Notes under the pieces: model-generated
Databases searched by the model: none
What the model was told of the DNA's origin: nothing
The model's input: the letters and a program-made list of their open reading frames with translations, nothing else
Translations under genes and position numbers: made by a program
Origin: Rotaria sordida
Taxonomy: Eukaryota; Rotifera; Eurotatoria; Philodinida; Philodinidae
Assembly: GCA_905250125.1 (NCBI GenBank)
Contig: CAJNOL010001033.1
Coordinates: forward strand, 20,488-84,487
Length of the DNA: 64,000 nucleotides
Reading direction: 5' to 3'
Shown: in pieces, positions 11,588-24,468 of the stretch
How positions within the stretch are numbered: the stretch's first letter is position 1
Layout of the letters: every line of letters begins with the position of its first letter

Positions 11588-14500
11588 ATGACAGATGAAA
11601 ACAATATGATGAAATTAGCAGTAAGTTTTGATTTGTTATAATATAATAGAAATTTTAATTTCGATATTTATCAGAATAAAAGCAATGAACCAGAAAAGGT
11701 GATTAGAAAAAACAAAACAAAATTTTGTTGAAATATATTTATTTGATATCTTTTTTATTTGTTTTTAAAGATTGAATCAGATATTGAAGAGGATGATAAT
11801 GATTATGCAGATGATAAAAGTAATGCTACAACTACGGATGATGAATTTTATAATGAACTTATGAATGCACCATCCGAATGTGAAGATCATTTAAGTGCGG
11901 AAGATAAAAAAAGGGATTGAAAAAATATGTTTATATTCGTGTTTTTTTTTTTTTAATTTTATAGTTCCTAATGAATGTAAAGATGAAATAACTGCTATTG
12001 AACATTTAACATCGTGTCTTAATCGTCGATATAATTCATGTCCAGTAGTTTTTACTGGTACACTTAAAGATGCTTTAAATGAAGCTTTTAATTCGAAAGA
12101 AATTAAAGAAGTAAAAGTCTTATTTGTTATTTTATTTTTCTTTTGTATTTTATTTACTTTGTGGCTTCTAGCGACGACCACTTCTTATCTATGTGAATAA
12201 TGATAAAAGTCTTTATTCAAATCTATTTTGTAAACAATTATTATGTAATGATAAAATTATCGAATATTTATTAAATAATTATGTTCTTTGGGCATGGGAT
12301 GTTACATTTCCATCAAATGGAGAAAAGTAAGAAGATATTCTCACTTTTGTTTTTTTTTCTTTCTTTCTTCAAAGTTTCTCGCGAGAATTAATTAAATTTT
12401 TGTTATCACTAATAATCAAGCCAGTCGGATTCTCCTTTTTTTTTTGGTAATAGTTGAAAAATACAAATTATTATGTCTGTCTCATATGATTTTAATGCGT
12501 CATTAACTCAATCACAAGTTTATATTTGCTTTTTTTTTTTATTACCTTTGATGATAGATATATATACTTATACAAGTATTCAGGTGTATACCTTTTTGTT
12601 AATATGTAATACAAAAAACAAACCTACTCATGAGGATACGAATTATTTTTGTCTGATAAAAAATCATTTTATTTTTTATGTTATCATATTCATGACAAAG
12701 AGAAAACATTTGTCATTCGAAATACATAATAAATAATATCGATCAATATTCATGAAAAGAAAAAAATTCGTTAATAAAATATCATATTGAAAACTTATGT
12801 TAATTGAGTTCAAAACGTCTAATATATACCAATAAATCTAATAGCGGCATTTCGACATGAAATTTTGTCTATAGACAAACCTACTTGTAAAACCGAATGC
12901 TTTGAAAATTTCAATTCAAAAGAATGTTTTACCTTCATGTGATATTAAAGTCCAAAAAAACATTTATATTCTATTCAAGATACAACAATTTGATGTTTTT
13001 TTTTTGGAACTTAAATATCATGTGATGATAAAACTTTTTTTGAGTTGAAATTTTTAGAGCATTCTATTTACAAATGAGCTTATACATAAACAAAATTTCA
13101 GATAAAAATATCATTATTATATTTATTGGTATATATTATGCCATAAGGGCACTTATTGTTTCGGTGTTTTTTTAATATATCCCAGGGGTCTACTTTATTC
13201 GGAGAGTCCCGAACTCGAAAGCCATTCATCACTTGATACGATCCCCTTGTAAATAAATAGTGGCTGACGCATAAAGAATGAAACATTTTTGTTCTGTCTT
13301 TTTTTTAATAGCTTTAGAAAGTTTCTAAAAATAATTAATTTCAGAGAAAAAAAAGTCTTATCGAACAGTATGTCAATCACAAATCTTAATCTGTAAATAG
13401 AAACGTTCTACAAGACTAATTCTATTATTCAGCAGATGTATTAAAAGAATCTTCAAAAATAAATGTTAATAGAAATCTTAGTTTTTGAAAAAAAATAAAG
13501 AATTTAATGTACTTTATTTACAATATGATGCACATTGTGTACACAGATGCAATCGATCACAAAAAAAAAAAATCTTGAAAAGGATACTATAAAGTGAAGT
13601 ACCAATTTTGGTATCCCATCACGTTTATTTACTTTTTTTTTCATTTGAAGATACAATATTTTTAAGCCAAGAGGTTTCTATGATTGTAGAACTGAAAATG
13701 CTCTACCTTTTTGTTGTCTAAGAATGATATTTCCAAGAAATTTCTTAGAATTCATAGAAAGACAGAACTGAAATGCCTTATTCTTTGTATGCCATCTGTT
13801 AGGCAATGTTTTAAATATTACTAAGGTGCGCGTAATTCAAAATTAAAAAAAAAAAGTTTTTTTCACGACATGGATGAAAAGAGCACGTTAACTTGTCTAG
13901 GAAAAGTTAGTTTCCGAAATTTCTAAAAACGAATATATCATTGAAAAAAAGTGACTAGTTTTCATATATGAGTGAATATCTTTTTTTTATTCGTTCTGTA
14001 GAAGGCTTTTAAAGATTATTTCGAGATTCTTCTTTGAATAATCATTTACGACTAAAGGCAATAATAAGAAACGAAAACAATAACTTGATCGATGAGAAAC
14101 TTTTATTGAACAAGTTTTTAATAGTTCACTAGTCAGTTATATATTACTCATAGTTTCTTCTACATTCAATGAATATAAATAAATAGATATCAAGGAAATA
14201 ATCTCTTTTTTGAAGTCTGTCGGAAGTAGAATTATTTGGTATGCGTCTTTTGTCAATATTTACATTTTAATCTATGACTTCTTTTACAATTAATTTTGAT
14301 TTTTGTCTTATAAAACTTGAAGCATTGATTGATATCTCTTTTTAATTTTTAAAAGGTTGAATGAAATATTTAAAACAACATTTTCACAATGGAAAATTGG
14401 ATATTCTCTTGGTACATGTACAAATGAACAATATCCATTTTTAATCGGTATTCGTCGTAGTACAAATGGTGATTATTTATTTGATCGTCTTATTGATGGT

Positions 14501-14994
14501 TCAAATAAGAGACCAGTTATAGATGAATTTTTTGCACATTTAATGGAATATAAAGATCGTTTTGATTTTAGTGAAGAACAGTTCGAAAGAGAAAAAGTAA
14601 ATTGATTATTATTATTTTTTTATTTATAATAAATAAATGTATTTAATAATTAATATTATTTAAATAGGAACGATACAATCAAAATATAATAGATAAATGC
14701 TTTCAAACTCACGATTTTCATCATCCATCAAGATATCATGATAATCCTCATATTTATCCATCAACAACAATGTTTCCATCGATAAATTTCGATGGAAATA
14801 ATCCACACTATCCAAGATTTTTAAATAATCATTCTCATAGATCTGTTTTGCATAATAATAATGATAATTTACCAGATATATTTCGACAATTACATATACA
14901 TTCTAATAACAATGATGATTATGATGATAATGATGATGATGATGATGAACAAACACCGACTATTAATCGTCCATTACCAAAATTTCCTGAATGA
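11588..14994 (+). CDS. FAF1-like protein, UAS domain only
   Basis: Seven exons (11588-11620, 11675-11698, 11771-11894, 11965-12110, 12172-12326, 14356-14596, 14668-14994) give 349 residues. The first 60 are acidic. Residues about 61-235 form a UAS thioredoxin-like domain as in FAF1: IPNECKDEITAIEHLTSC, NRRYNSCPVVFTGTL, RRPLLIYVNNDKS, FCKQLLCNDKIIEYL and NYVLWAWDVT. The tail is His/Asn/Asp-rich low complexity ending PLPKFPE. The UBA, both ubiquitin-like domains and the C-terminal UBX of FAF1 are missing, so it should not bind p97 through a UBX. Three intron positions and phases within the UAS part (before IP, before RRP, after WDVT) coincide with those of the FAF1 gene immediately downstream, showing a tandem duplication. 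Intron 5 is 2.03 kb and contains a foldback element. Function is unknown; it may compete with FAF1 for UAS ligands such as fatty acids. Confidence 0.88.
12858..13100. mobile_element. Foldback (MITE-like) element in intron
   Basis: The left arm starting tgaaattttgtctatagaca and the right arm ending at 13100 are imperfect reverse complements over about 105 bases each, with a short loop rich in A and T around 12960-13005. No coding potential. It lies in the long intron of the FAF1-like gene. Exact ends and target duplication are not certain. Confidence 0.65.
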
Positions 14995-15109
14995 TCAATT
15001 CGAATGATATTTAACTGTGATCATGTATATGTTTATATTCTTATTCGTTTTTTTTTTCTTTCACTATAAAAAAAAACAAACTACTTTTGTGATTACTAAT
15101 AAATATAAC

Positions 15110-15119
15110 TTTATTTTAG
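15110..15119 (+). promoter_or_regulatory. Candidate trans-splice acceptor
   Basis: The tract ctttattttag ends 14 bases before the FAF1 start and about 125 bases after the stop of the FAF1-like gene. It has the same arrangement as the acceptor before the FAF1-like gene, which supports processing from one precursor. Confidence 0.5.
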
Positions 15120-15133
15120 ATTTTTTCTTTAAT

Positions 15134-18100
15134 ATGAGTGACGAATCACGTGAACAAATCTTATCTGATTTTCAAGTAAATTTTAAAATTTTCTTTTGTA
15201 TATATAGAAAATTTCTTGATTCTTTTTTTATTATATAGAATTGCACAGGTTTAGAACATTTGGACGAATGTATTCATATTCTACAACAATATGAGTGGAA
15301 TTTAATGGTAAAAATAAAAGAATTCTTTGTTTTTTTTTTATTATTATTATACATATGTTAATAATAGGAGGCTGTTCAAGCTGTTCATGATCGAATTGGG
15401 ATTGGCAATGATAATGAATCAACAGTACCAGTACAAGAAATAACGAATAGAGATACATCATCAATAATAACAAATACAACGAATCAAAATGTTAATAATA
15501 ATAAACGACAATCAGATCCGAATGAAATTGATGATTCAGATCAACCAAGAATTATTAAAACTATACCTGGTAGTCAACGAACATCTAAAGGAGCAAGTTC
15601 TATAACAAATGTTGGGCCAGGTTAGCATGTTCATAGGTTTCTTTTTTACTTTGCTTATCGATAATCGATTTCATGTTTTGAAAACATAAAGGAAATGAAA
15701 AGTTTGTAGAATTATATTTAGTTGCACTTAAATTATACTAATATACAATATCATATGTAATAAAGCATATAAACGCTTATTATTTACTTGGCATATGTAC
15801 AAACTCTTGCAAGTTTCTTTTTCATGTAATAACTTCAATCATTAATCAAATCGTTTTGATGACATGCAATTTCATAGTTTTATATAAAAATAGTCACTCT
15901 AAATTGTGAATCATATTTGTTAAACATGTTGTAGAAAATCAAGAGTAGGATATTTAAAGACTTCAAAAGCTGCAAGAAATTAACGTAACATATTCAATAA
16001 GTTTAGTAATATTGTTATATGCGTTCTATATATATTCTATATGATTCAAAGAGATCGATATAATATGCGCCATACCGACGGCATTCGTCGCTAGTTCGAT
16101 AATTTGACTATCATCTGACTGTCATGTTACCACGGTATACCAATAGTTGTTCTCCGACTAGTAATTTACTGTCGATATATCGATGGTAATGCGAATAAAC
16201 ATGCAACATGGTATATATATATATATATATCTATTAAGATTATTCTTTATAAAGAAATAAAAGAAGATTCGATTGTTTAGTGAATGATGATATTTGATTA
16301 GAAAAAGAATTTTGAAATAATTTATTTAACTTTCTTTTTTTTTTGTGTTATAGTTCGTGATTTAAATTTTACAGTTGAATGTTGTGATCAAACAGAAAAA
16401 ATAAGCACATTTGATAGTGAAAGTGTTTGTATGTAATTTACATTTTTTTTTTAAGTTAAACTTATTTATATCTATATGAAAGATCAATTACGAGAAAAAA
16501 TATCTAAAAAATTTTCTATTCCACCAAATAAACAACATTTTATCAATTGGACAATGAAAAGTTATGATGATCAAGTATGAATTTTCTTAATAAATAAATT
16601 TCTGGTTTATGTTTTTTTCTGTATATAAAAATTGAAATTTTTTTAGACAATATTAAAAGATCTAAATTTGCTAAAAGAAAATACAATTCATCTTACATCA
16701 ATAGAAAATGGATCTGCTGTGTAATGAATTAATTTTATATTAAGATAAAAGTCAAAAATCTTTTTATTCTAGTCAAATTCCTAATCATACAACTTCATCA
16801 TCAAAAACTTCAGATGAATTTCCATTAACGGTGCTATGTGAAGATAAATCAGGCAATTTAACACCATTTAAACTTACTTTACAATCACATACAACTATTA
16901 GTGAAGTTTGTTTTTAATTTTGTGTTAATTAAAAATCAAATAAATATTTTTATTATTTAGATAAAAAAACAAACTGAACATTTAACTCATATACCTATCC
17001 AAGAACAAGCTTGGCAAGGTTTATTAGGTGCAAAAGATTCGGTAATATTCAACGAAAAAAAAAATGCATTTAGATTTTATTCAATTTTCTAATTTTAGGA
17101 TGAATTACGTCAAACATCAATTGCATCTAATGCACATCTAATTGTTTATCAATCGGATACATCATTAAATCAACAAATACCAACAATGAGAAAAGATACT
17201 AAAGTAAATAGGAGTTATATAAATTTCGACCCGAGCTCAAATTCCTCTCATTAACTTACCGAAAAATTCGACATCTTATAAAAAAATTGGTAGACTTTGT
17301 ACTGGTTAGCAGTATGTGTTTTCAGTAAAACGTATTACTCATCAAGATGGTATAGTACCCAGTAGGATAACATAGTATTTGGCAAGATGGCGTAGTTCAT
17401 TGAGTACGAGTTTGTATTAATAACAGCTGGCCTTGATGTTGTGGATTTTTTAGCAGTTTGTTCATTAATCTAACAATTGATCATAGAAGGAACTGATATT
17501 AGCTACCAGTCAGTCCGGTCCGATGTGATCTACTCAGATTGGTACCGGTACTGATCGTGTAAAACCCGGATTGGCTCAATCTCTACAACTGATGGCGCCA
17601 ACTGAAACATTTCAGCTACGGTATTGATATAGTACTTTTCATCTACTGATACACAATGTCGTCTTTCGAAATACAATTTATTGACCAAAATGCTACAACT
17701 ATAGTGTGATCTAAATTCATACTGATTAGTACTACGTCACGTTGCTGAACGAAACTCTAGAACTATAGTTTGGTCTAAATGCGCGCGACTGATAAGTACT
17801 TTCTAATGAAAATGACTACAGCTATCGACACATTAAAGCAGATCTGGGATCTTCTATTCTGTCTTATCGTTCATAAGTTACAAGAAGAAATCTTTTATTA
17901 AGTCTCTAAGAAAAGTCATATTTTTGTGATAGTCTCGTCAATAATTCTTAGTTTCAATTCATTTCTGTTCAATACATCGTTAATAAACGAATTGATTTCA
18001 CTGATTGTACAAGAGTAGAATGAGAAAGAAACAGATAATATCTTGTGAAAAAAAAAAGGCAGACAATCATTGATAAGAAGACTGCTCTTAGAGCAATACA

Positions 18101-21100
18101 GTCAACATACTCTAACATCTTGGTACAATGTCTAATAGCACTTTTTTTTCCTAAAGCATAAGATCTATGACTGGCAGCACTTAACCTTCTCAATAGCTAA
18201 ATAATTAAAAACAAAGGAAAATTAAATTTTTTTGTCGAATTTATTGAAGTCAGTTGCTTATATTGAGGTTTCAATAGTATTGATGGAATTTGTTCTTTTT
18301 GCGAAAAGAAATATATTCTCAGGCTCCGAAGAACTACTTCATAGAACAATCCTTGACATGTTTTCTTCAATTATGAATGCGCTGTTTTGTCATAAAAACA
18401 TTTCTGAATTTTGAGAAGAAAGTGCAATGACGAAGGAACCTTTTAATTAGTATACAATCTGATTTTACCGAATATGTTCCTATTTTACAAAGATCTCTTC
18501 ATATATGATCCTTGCGAATATGTACTACATCAATTAGGTCCTATGACCATGGAAACATTTTTCTACATAGAGAACTTAAAGTAGTTTTGTTCAGATTATG
18601 CTGCAATAGAGCACTGAAATAACTTCACAATATGTTTTCAATAAAGAAACGCATGTTTAAATAGACTGTCCTTTCCTATTAAGTGTTTCTCAAGATTTTT
18701 CTAACTCAGAACTGACATCTCGCTATGACGACGGAAGCAAAATATTTTTCATACTGAACTTAAATATTAATATGGACATAAAAACTGAAGTAATCAATCA
18801 GCTGCAGAAATTATTTTAAAGAAAAAACGATTTTCAGATGAGATCTTCTAATATGTCGAAGGTTTTACTGCTAAATACTATGCCATCTTGCCGAGTACAA
18901 TGTCATCCTGATGTGCACTATATTTTAATCAAAATATATATCGCTAAATCCTATAGAATCATAGAAATGAAAATTTATTATTTATAAATAGCGTTCGATA
19001 ATATCTCCTGATCGAAATGAAGATGATCAAATGGATATTGAACATGATAATGGTTTAGAATCATATGATGATGATGTTAATGTTTTATCTCAAAATAATT
19101 CTACTACAACATTTGCTACAGAAACAACAACATCAGGTCGAGAACCACTTAGTAAGTCTAAATTATATATAGGATACAATATGGATTTTAAAAAACGAAA
19201 ATTCAATTCATTCTGTGCGCAAAACTTTAGTTTTTTCGAGTGATCGAGTTAAAAAAGAAAAGAAGTATTTATACAACATCTCTGCTATTATTTAATTAAA
19301 GAAAGATTTTTGAAAAGTAATAAATCGCTTTTGAAATGAGTCTCACATCATATTGAGACTGTAGAAAAGCTAAAAATTAGGGGTGCTGCATTAGCATTGC
19401 ATTAATTTTAATGCCAACACCAATCTTTTTTGTTACGATCATAAGACAAAAGTATTGTACTTTGTATTGATTAATGTAACATTAAAGTGAAGCAGCATCC
19501 CTGACTAGTTTCCGAAGATTTTCGTTACAGTTGAAACAACGAAAGTATTATAGCTACCATTTAATTAATGCAATTATTGTATTAGTTTGATAGTAGCTGC
19601 AATGTTTTCGTATTCCAACTGTAACAAAAAAAAGTTTGGAAACTAGTCAGGAATACTACTTCGCTTCAGCGATACACTAATCAATACAAAGTGTAATACT
19701 TTTGTTTTAGAATCATAACAAAAAAGATTGGTGTTAGCATTAAAAATTAATGAAATGTTAATGCTAATGTTGCACCTCTACTAAAAAAGGATCCTTGTCT
19801 AATAGACCTATTTTTTTAAATGATGACTATTTTAGTGAGTTTTTCAACAAAATACTATGGTTTACTTAGTTCATACTTTAAAATAGACCTTCAAGCTTTA
19901 AATGCAAACTTTGCAAAAATAAAATTCTTAATGGAAATAGTTCACTGTGAAAGTATCAGATTTTCTAGTGTCTCTTATTGTCTGATATCAATATTGATAA
20001 TTTCAATGAATCGCAAAGTTTACTAAAATGGTTCTAACTGAAGAAGACAAAAAAACCATAAGCATGAATTCTTTTAGGCTTTGTCTAATCTCAATAGGGT
20101 CAATCTAATGAAATAAGATTCATTTCAAAACCCATTTATTCCTTGGTGAAATTTCTTCATAAGCATTTTTGATCTCAATTCAAATAAAATCTTATTGATA
20201 TTTCTAGTCTAGCAAGCAGGAGTTAAGGTCGAAGCCAAATGTAATTTCTTGAGATCTCTTATTGTTGTTGTACATTCGAACACTGTCGTAAGATTCATAA
20301 CATCTGATAATTATTTTTGTTTCCCATATATTGATGATATCTAGTCATTGATTTTCCGATTATATCTGTCTCTAACGCTAAATATTTGGGCAATAAAATA
20401 ATTAGCAATACTCTGTACTCTTGATCCGTTGAATAAAACCAGTATTAAAACAACTTCTGTATATGTCTCCTCATCTATTCTTATCAAACTTGCTCAGTGA
20501 TGTCCTTAATACAGGAGTACCTGTAAAAACCGTGGACACCACCAAAGCTTCAAATAAAAAAGATACAGCTCGAAATGAATATCATACGAACATGGATTCT
20601 AGGCTGTGCTTTTTGTTTTCACGTAAACATCTATGATTACCTTGATTTTCTATTCTACGAAGTGTCTTACAAAAATAAATATCAACGTAACTATCATTAT
20701 CTTCTACAATTAAAACTCAGATAACCATGAGTGTCCATGTGGTATGCAACTTTTATGTGTACCTACAAGTTCCTCTTATTTACCTTGATATTTAATTGCA
20801 AAAACATATTGCATAAGTAAAAAACTATTAGCACAATCCCTTCGTGATTAAAATATAAAACACGATGTAACTGCTGTTGCTAATCACCGAGAGAGTATTT
20901 TATATTATCTATCTTGGGACACGTTTCTTCAACATCCTCTTCAGAAATGCAACAAGGAAACAATTCATATATTATAACGAGACTTTGTTCATATACTAAT
21001 TTTGATCGTATATCAGCAGTGTCTGCCATGGTCTGTAGGGCTTGTGAATTTTTATCCATTAAACTTCAACACTCCTTTTAGATAGTTTTTCACAAAACGA

Positions 21101-24100
21101 AAGCAATCATGGGTATCCATAGTTTTTACGGGTACCTTAAATACAGTGTTCTTTCTTGTAACTTTCTTTTTCTTAGTACTGCAATGAAAGAATTTTGAAA
21201 AACATAACTTCTATATTAAGGAATAGATTATTGTTATTTTTGTTTTTGTAATATTAATAAATAAAAACTAATGATATTTTTTCTAATATAGTTCCAGATG
21301 GATGTACAAATGATGCATTTGGTCTTGAACATTTTGCACGTGTCTTCAATAGACGTTATGGTTCAACAGGTCCTATTCTCTATATTGGCCCATTAGATCA
21401 AGCAATACAAGATTCACTTTATTCATCAATACATACTGTAAATATAAATATCATTCTTTTCTATAAAAAGAAAAGATAATATTTTTTTAATAGAGACGTC
21501 CATTAGCTATCTACCTTCATAATGATCAATCCGTCTGTGCTAATGTATTTTGTTCTCAAGTTTTATCAGCTGATTCAATTGTTGAATATTTAGCAAATAA
21601 TTATGTTCTTTGGGCTTGGGATGTTACATCTGATGGAAATCGAACAAGGTATTTCATGCAAAAAAACAATGAATAAAAGATTCAAATTTTTATTTTATTC
21701 TTGAATTATTTTAGATTATTGGAAACACTTCGACGATGTGTTGGTAATCAATGTGCTCAACGTGTTGGTTCAATGGAAAATGATTCATTTCCATTATTAC
21801 TTATTGTTATACGTTCTCGTGGTTCATTAGAATTAATAAATGTAATCGAAGGAAAAAGTACACCGAGTGAGGTTTTGCTCAATCTTATTCAATCATATGA
21901 ATCATATGAACAACAACGATTACGTGATGTTGATGAAGAAATAATGCGTGAAAACCGTGAAAATCTTAAAAAACAACAGGAAGATGAGTATGAACAATCA
22001 CTTCAAGCTGATTTAGCTAAAGAACGTGCACGACAAGAAGAACAAAATGCTAATGAACGTTTAAAACAACAAAGATTAGTAAGAATTATTTCTTGTTATT
22101 TTTCATAGAATTTATATTTATTTTGATTTTTAATTATAGCAACAACAAGAAGAATCTAAAGCTCGTCTACCAGAAGAACCAAACGAGACAGAAAAAAATA
22201 TTACTCGATTAAAAATTCGTTTACCTAATGATGAAGGTGTACTTATGAGACGTTTTCGTATTAATGATACTCTTCAAGTATGTTTTCTAATAAATATTCA
22301 AAATAGAATATTTATCTATTTTGTGAAACATGATCTAAAAGGAGTGTTGAAGTATATAGGATAGAAATTTGTACTTCTTACAAACATTGTTCATATACAA
22401 CCAAAGCTCATATATCAATAACATCTTATAATAATATATGAACTACTTCCTTATTATATTTCTGGAAGATTAAGTAAAAAAATAGTGAAGAAATATGCTC
22501 CAGAATATATAGAATAAAACAATCTCCCTGGGATTAACAACAGCAGCAACTATATTGCTTTTCATATTTTGTAATCCCACAAGCATTGTACTACTATTTT
22601 AAGATAAATAAAAACATGAAATAAGATGTTGAGAGAAGTTTAATAACAATATAATTTTTATCGTTTTGCCTATTATGTTAACAAAAATAGCTCAAATCCA
22701 GATAGTGACTTTAATAGTCGATAGAGTTTTCTATCTAATGCATTCTATAGCAAGATTTCATAGATGAACTATCATGATAAGTTTATAAAAGATCGAACAC
22801 GATAAGTTTCAGGTACAAAATGAGGGTTCGCCGTGTTTTCTATGATCTTCCTTTAAAAAGTTAAAAGTATCACAAAAATTGTAAAAAAAAAAGCAAAATT
22901 TATCTAAAGATCGACTAAAAAACGCCTTTTTTTCAGTTTTTGTGATACTTTTAACTTTTTAAGGGAAGGTTATAAAAGATGTGGTGATCTCTTATTTTGT
23001 GCTCTGTAAAATGGCATTGTTGAAAAAATACCTTCTGAAATTTGAAAAACTATCGTGTTCGATATTTTGGAAATCTTGCCATCATAGTCCATCTATGAAA
23101 TCTTGGTATAGAATTCTATTAGATAGAAAACTCTATTGGCTAATAAAACCACTATCTGGATTTGAGTCTAATTGCTTACATATTTTAGAAAAAAAAATGT
23201 CAAAAATACATTGTTATTAAATGTTATTCTACTAAGTTTATGTTATTTGATAAAAGAATAATTTCTTTTCAGAAAACTTCCCCAAAAGACTTCGCATATG
23301 AAATAGATTTTACTTTCATTATTATAGAGAGTAATTCATGTTCTTTCAATATTAGAAGTGGTGTTGAAATTAAAATAGCAAGATCATGAATGATTATAGA
23401 TTTTGCACAAATTTAAAAAGTCTACTTTATTAAAATGAGAAAATCTTTATAGAACTAATGAGATATATAGTTTTAAAAAAAAACCTACTATCAAAATAAA
23501 ATTCTAAATTTCAAATGTCTTCACAATTGATTTCTACTGTTGACATTTAGGTGTGCACCAGTTCACAGTTCAATGATTCGGAAGACTTGAATCAAACTAT
23601 TGACGATTAACTCTTTTCTGTATGAGCAGTTTCGATAAACTGCTTCTTTCTGTGTGAATTAGGTTATTAAGTAAACTGTTTATCGTATCCAATTTGTTTG
23701 TGAGAACTCCATTTTAGGTCGCGTAGACTGATTTGGAAATGTGAGCTGACACAAATATTTTGGAAAGGATGAAATCAAGCTCATATGGAAAGAGTTAGAT
23801 GGTCGATACCAGCTCAGTTAATCAATATGCAATTGTCACGTACTTATTGACAATTGAAATATCAAATACTCGATAGTTTTATGTTATTTGAAAAAGATAT
23901 TTGTATCGTTCTGATGCAAAATTTTAATATCAGAATGTCCATATTTTGGTATAAAAATATTTAACTGCTACAATCTGTACTGAGTTAGAGCAATAAGAAG
24001 TCAACGACAAATAAGATATCATAAAAACAACTCACCGTACACAATGTGAAATATTAAAAGTAACATATCATATATCAATATAAACAATAGTGACTTATTT

Positions 24101-24468
24101 TAATTATATGCAAATGTAGTTTTGCAGATTGTTATATCGTGTGTACAATTTGATCTGTTCATTTTAAATTAATGAAAAAAATATTTTTATTTAAATATAT
24201 TTTAATTAAATAAATAATCGACTTTTTATTTTCTCACTTAGGTATTATTCGATTATCTCACAACTCAAGGACGTATGTTTGGTGAATATAAACTTTTAAC
24301 AACTTATCCTAAACGAGATGTATGTTATTTATTCGAGAATTTTTTTCATATCATGTTTTGTTTTTGTCTTTTTTTTTCTCTTTTCAGTTAACATCACTTA
24401 ATCAATCAGACACATTTGAACAATTAAAATTATATCCACAAGAACAACTTATTCTCGAATCTTTGTAG
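15134..24468 (+). CDS. FAF1: FAF1 (UBA-UBL-UAS-UBX p97 adaptor)
   Basis: Sixteen exons join in phase to give 681 residues (human about 650): 15134-15175, 15239-15307, 15368-15620, 16354-16428, 16483-16574, 16647-16720, 16773-16905, 16961-17041, 17099-17203, 18992-19151, 21292-21437, 21494-21648, 21715-22078, 22140-22277, 24242-24319, 24388-24468. A UBA-type domain (residues 1-45, REQILSDFQNCTGLEHLDEC) is followed by a Ser/Asn linker, two ubiquitin-like domains (about 120-300), an acidic segment (DEDDQMDIEH-like, 320-345), the UAS domain (365-520, with FCSQVLSADSIVEYL and NYVLWAWDVT), a charged coiled coil (about 540-600) and a UBX domain (about 603-681) ending FPQE-like YPQEQLILESL. FAF1 links ubiquitylated clients to p97/VCP. 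Four introns exceed 700 bases and three of these carry palindromic or repeat elements, while the rest are about 50-65. Confidence 0.95.
15621..16353 (+). other. FAF1 intron 3, 733 bases
   Basis: No exon or clear mobile element seen. A (ta)n microsatellite occurs at about 16211-16231. The 16060-16200 part is less AT-rich than its surroundings. Confidence 0.45.
17204..18991 (+). repeat. FAF1 intron 9 with complex repeats
   Basis: This 1.8-kb intron carries several repeat signals. Near its left end (about 17335-17400) and right end (about 18870-18935) lie inverted copies of a motif of the form tactatgccatcttgccgag. In the middle, a direct repeat with a 64-base period (copies beginning near 17697 and 17761, both reading aactatagt then g[a/g]tctaaat) is visible. 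The arrangement suggests a degraded non-coding DNA transposon of about 1.6 kb with repetitive ends. Its exact borders and family cannot be fixed by eye. Confidence 0.45.
19378..19780. mobile_element. Palindromic MITE in FAF1 intron, 403 bp
   Basis: The ends taggggtgctgcattagcat and its near reverse complement (ending ttgcacctcta) flank a sequence that is palindromic almost to its centre: arms of about 190 bases with matched blocks (ccaacaccaatcttttttgtt, ctgactagtttcc, ttacagttg) meeting near 19570. No coding potential. Terminal TA on both sides fits a TA target duplication. It lies in the 2.1-kb intron 10 of FAF1. Confidence 0.8.
20511..21140. mobile_element. TIR-flanked non-coding element, ~630 bp
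   Basis: The left end (ggagtacctgtaaaaaccgt) and the right end (tagtttttacgggtaccttaa) are inverted copies over about 35-40 bases. The interior shows no open frame. It shares FAF1 intron 10 with the palindromic element at 19378-19780. It looks like a non-autonomous DNA transposon; the family is unresolved. Confidence 0.55.
22689..23175. mobile_element. Long foldback element in FAF1 intron 14
   Basis: Two arms of about 200-240 bases are imperfect reverse complements: for example ctcaaatccagatagtg at the left end against cactatctggatttgag at the right end, and aaagttaaaagtatcacaaaaa near the centre against its complement. The loop is about 22885-22935. The arms have diverged from each other, so the insertion is not recent. 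No coding potential; the open frame inside the right arm (22981-23217) is incidental. Confidence 0.75.

Noticed and set aside
22981-23220. Open frame of about 79 codons in FAF1 intron 14
   Set aside because: It lies inside one arm of the foldback element and has no matching motif, so it is incidental.
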